Positions 11,823 through 13,006 of a stretch of 13,006 nucleotides of DNA are shown here, piece after piece. Location: positions 39,725-52,730 of the forward strand of contig DDBN01000135.1 in NCBI GenBank assembly GCA_002333145.1, written 5' to 3'. The notes beneath the pieces were generated by a model, which did no database searches, was not told where the DNA came from, and saw nothing but the letters and a program-made list of their open reading frames with translations. Within the stretch, counting starts at the first letter, position 1; the number at the start of each line of letters is the position of its first letter. The stretch is from Moraxellaceae bacterium UBA2031. GTDB taxonomy: Bacteria; Pseudomonadota; Gammaproteobacteria; Pseudomonadales; Moraxellaceae. The position numbers and the translations under genes are program-made.

Positions 11823-12575
11823 TTATCCCACCAGATCTTTGTAGGCGCACCATGTCGCATGCCCCAGCAAGGGCATGACCACGATCAGGCCGATCAGTGC
11901 TGTTGCCATTCCTAGGCCCGTCAGCATGACGATCATGAAGGCCCACAGCAGCATGGCGGGCAGATTGAGCATGACGGTGCGGACGCTGGTGATCATGGCG
12001 GTGACAATATCCGCGTTGCGATCAATCACCATTGGCATACCGATTACCGTGATCGAGAAAATGAAACTGGCCAGCACCATGCCGGATAGCAGCCAGGCGA
12101 TCACCACGGTCCAGTAATTGCCCGAGAGAAATACCTCTTTTACAAAGTGCTCTGCATCCCCCATGTCGCCGCCGTAGGACAGTGCAAACATCACTGCGGC
12201 AGCACGTTCCCAGAGAATCCCGGCCAATATCAGCACAATGCCGTAATCTGCAATACTACCCTTGCTGCGGTTCAGGCTTTTAATCGAGTTGATGAACGAG
12301 GCTTTTTCACCGGCTTCACGCAGCCGCGTAAGCTCGTAAATGCCAGCAGCAATCAGCGGTGCAACCAGTACAAAGCCGGTGATCACCGTTGAGAATAGTT
12401 CTGCATGTGGGGCCGCGAGTGTGACGATGGCCCAGCCTGCCAACGTGACCAGAATGCCGTACATGAGACTGGGGCCGGGATGAGCCATCAGCTCCTGCCA
12501 GCCAGACCGGAGCCAGTGAAAGGGACGTAGCAGCCCTACTTTTTTGATGGTGATTTCCCGTGCTGCCGTAGTCAT
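11823..12575 (-). CDS. DUF2189 family integral membrane protein
   Basis: A 250-residue inner-membrane protein of unknown function. The N-terminal part RPFHWLRSGWQELMAHPGPSLMYG (17-40) and the C-terminal MPLLGHATWCAYKDLV (234-249) are the recognisable ends of DUF2189. Between them lie about six hydrophobic segments (roughly 38-55, 61-81, 111-131, 154-178, 205-220, 222-238), with a charged cytoplasmic loop around 82-107 (LTRLREAGEKASFINSIKSLNRSKG). The chosen ATG at 12575 has AGGG 9 bases upstream; an ATG at 12599 in the same frame would add eight residues with a weaker site. Length is typical. It is convergent with the DUF3149-like gene and follows, after a terminator, an unrelated minus-strand gene, so it is probably expressed alone. 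Confidence 0.87.
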   Translation of the reverse strand: MTTAAREITIKKVGLLRPFHWLRSGWQELMAHPGPSLMYGILVTLAGWAIVTLAAPHAELFSTVITGFVLVAPLIAAGIYELTRLREAGEKASFINSIKSLNRSKGSIADYGIVLILAGILWERAAAVMFALSYGGDMGDAEHFVKEVFLSGNYWTVVIAWLLSGMVLASFIFSITVIGMPMVIDRNADIVTAMITSVRTVMLNLPAMLLWAFMIVMLTGLGMATALIGLIVVMPLLGHATWCAYKDLVG

Positions 12576-12592
12576 ATGCCATATCCCTGTTG

Positions 12593-12612
12593 GTAACATG
12601 GTCTGACGTTAC
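12593..12612. repeat. GTAAC / GTTAC inverted repeat above the DUF2189 gene
   Basis: Arms of 5 bases (12593-12597 and 12608-12612) flank 10 bases, one helix turn plus. The position, just above the preferred start at 12575, allows an operator role, but 5-base arms are easily due to chance. Confidence 0.2.
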
Positions 12613-12659
12613 TCTTTCCGCAGGGGACTGCCAGTGCCTTCTGTCGGCGACGAAATAAC

Positions 12660-12685
12660 AAAAAGGGGAGCATATGCTCCCCTTT
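12660..12685 (-). terminator. Rho-independent terminator of the upstream minus-strand gene
   Basis: A perfect 24-base palindrome (12662-12685) with arms AAAGGGGAGCAT and ATGCTCCCCTTT is followed on the minus strand by a run of Ts. It lies 18 bases beyond the stop at 12704 and separates that gene from the DUF2189 gene. Confidence 0.9.
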
Positions 12686-12703
12686 ACATTGCCGGCAGGT
12701 AGC

Positions 12704-13006
12704 TCAACCGCCGAGGGCGGCAGTGGCTTCTGGTGACGCATAGAACGTTTCCAGATGCACGCGAATGCGTGCTTCTAGATGCCCTGAGGCAATCAGCTCC
12801 GCTACAAGCGGTTCACCGAACTGGCGAACCTCCACTTGCAGGCGCTCCGGTGTCAGGCCGATATCAACCAGCACCTGCAATACCGTTTGGTTGCCCCAGC
12901 GCTCGAACCATGTGTGCACCAAGTCATTAAGGGTGTCGCGGGCATAAGGCGTGGTGCGGAAATGGTTCCAAAGGGTGGCACCGATACGCACAACATCGTC
13001 AACATC
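12704..13006 (-). CDS. C-terminal part of an unrecognised, mostly helical protein
   Basis: The frame is open to the right edge of the window, so the start lies outside; 101 residues are visible. A GTG at 12991 could start a 95-residue protein, but the five codons above it are open and acidic (DVDDV) and there is no ribosome-binding sequence, so a larger gene is more likely. The sequence is helical and rich in charged residues with regular Leu/Val spacing: LWNHFRTTPYARDTLNDLVHTW, then VLQVLVDIGLTPERLQVEV, then LVAELIASGHLEARIRVHLETFY. There is no signal peptide, Cys pair or membrane segment in the visible part. I do not recognise the family. Its terminator follows at 12660-12685. Confidence 0.8.
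   Translation of the reverse strand, partial: DVDDVVRIGATLWNHFRTTPYARDTLNDLVHTWFERWGNQTVLQVLVDIGLTPERLQVEVRQFGEPLVAELIASGHLEARIRVHLETFYASPEATAALGG

Overview
The window looks like ordinary chromosomal DNA of a gammaproteobacterium that is not an enteric. The EttA fragment reads very close to the enterobacterial protein along its whole visible length. ArfB, TrxC, a CspA-family protein, and DUF2189- and DUF3149-type membrane proteins fit the same group. G+C is in the mid-50s by eye. I see no tRNA, rRNA, transposase, integrase, phage gene or CRISPR array. The genus cannot be fixed from this sequence alone.

Layout. (1) 1-1734, plus strand: the 3' part of ettA (translational throttle), a strong terminator, then arfB (ribosome rescue), so two ribosome-acting genes sit side by side. 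(2) 1864-3041, plus strand: a class I SAM methyltransferase and a small unknown protein, closed by a bidirectional terminator. (3) 3108-5315: a membrane fatty acid desaturase-type protein (minus), a divergent gene with a ComJ/Nin-like sequence (plus), and a TVP38/DedA-like membrane protein (minus) whose stop codon abuts the ComJ-like stop. (4) 5337-7280, minus strand: a lipoprotein with three Ig-like domains followed by an NHL-type propeller, lying 21 bp upstream of the TVP38 gene and probably co-transcribed with it. (5) 7529-8224: trxC (plus) and a cold-shock gene (minus), convergent on a shared terminator. The cold-shock gene has a good promoter and a leader of about 125 nt. (6) 8448-11414: a divergent two-component pair, a large polytopic HisKA_3 histidine kinase (minus) and a NarL/FixJ response regulator (plus). 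Between them lie a candidate kinase promoter and a 10-bp-phased direct repeat. (7) 11594-12575: a 55-residue DUF3149-like membrane peptide (plus) convergent with a DUF2189 membrane protein (minus). (8) 12704-13006, minus strand: the C-terminal part of an unrecognised protein, with its own terminator.

The genes do not form one obvious pathway. The pieces most worth following are the kinase/regulator pair, whose kinase has a PDZ-like extracytoplasmic domain and a large membrane domain and resembles the layout of peptide-sensing kinases such as ComP; the ComJ-like protein with no nuclease gene beside it; and the Ig-NHL lipoprotein coupled to a TVP38 protein. No clearly new defence or mobile system is visible. 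Family names come from recognition of motifs by eye, not from database searches.
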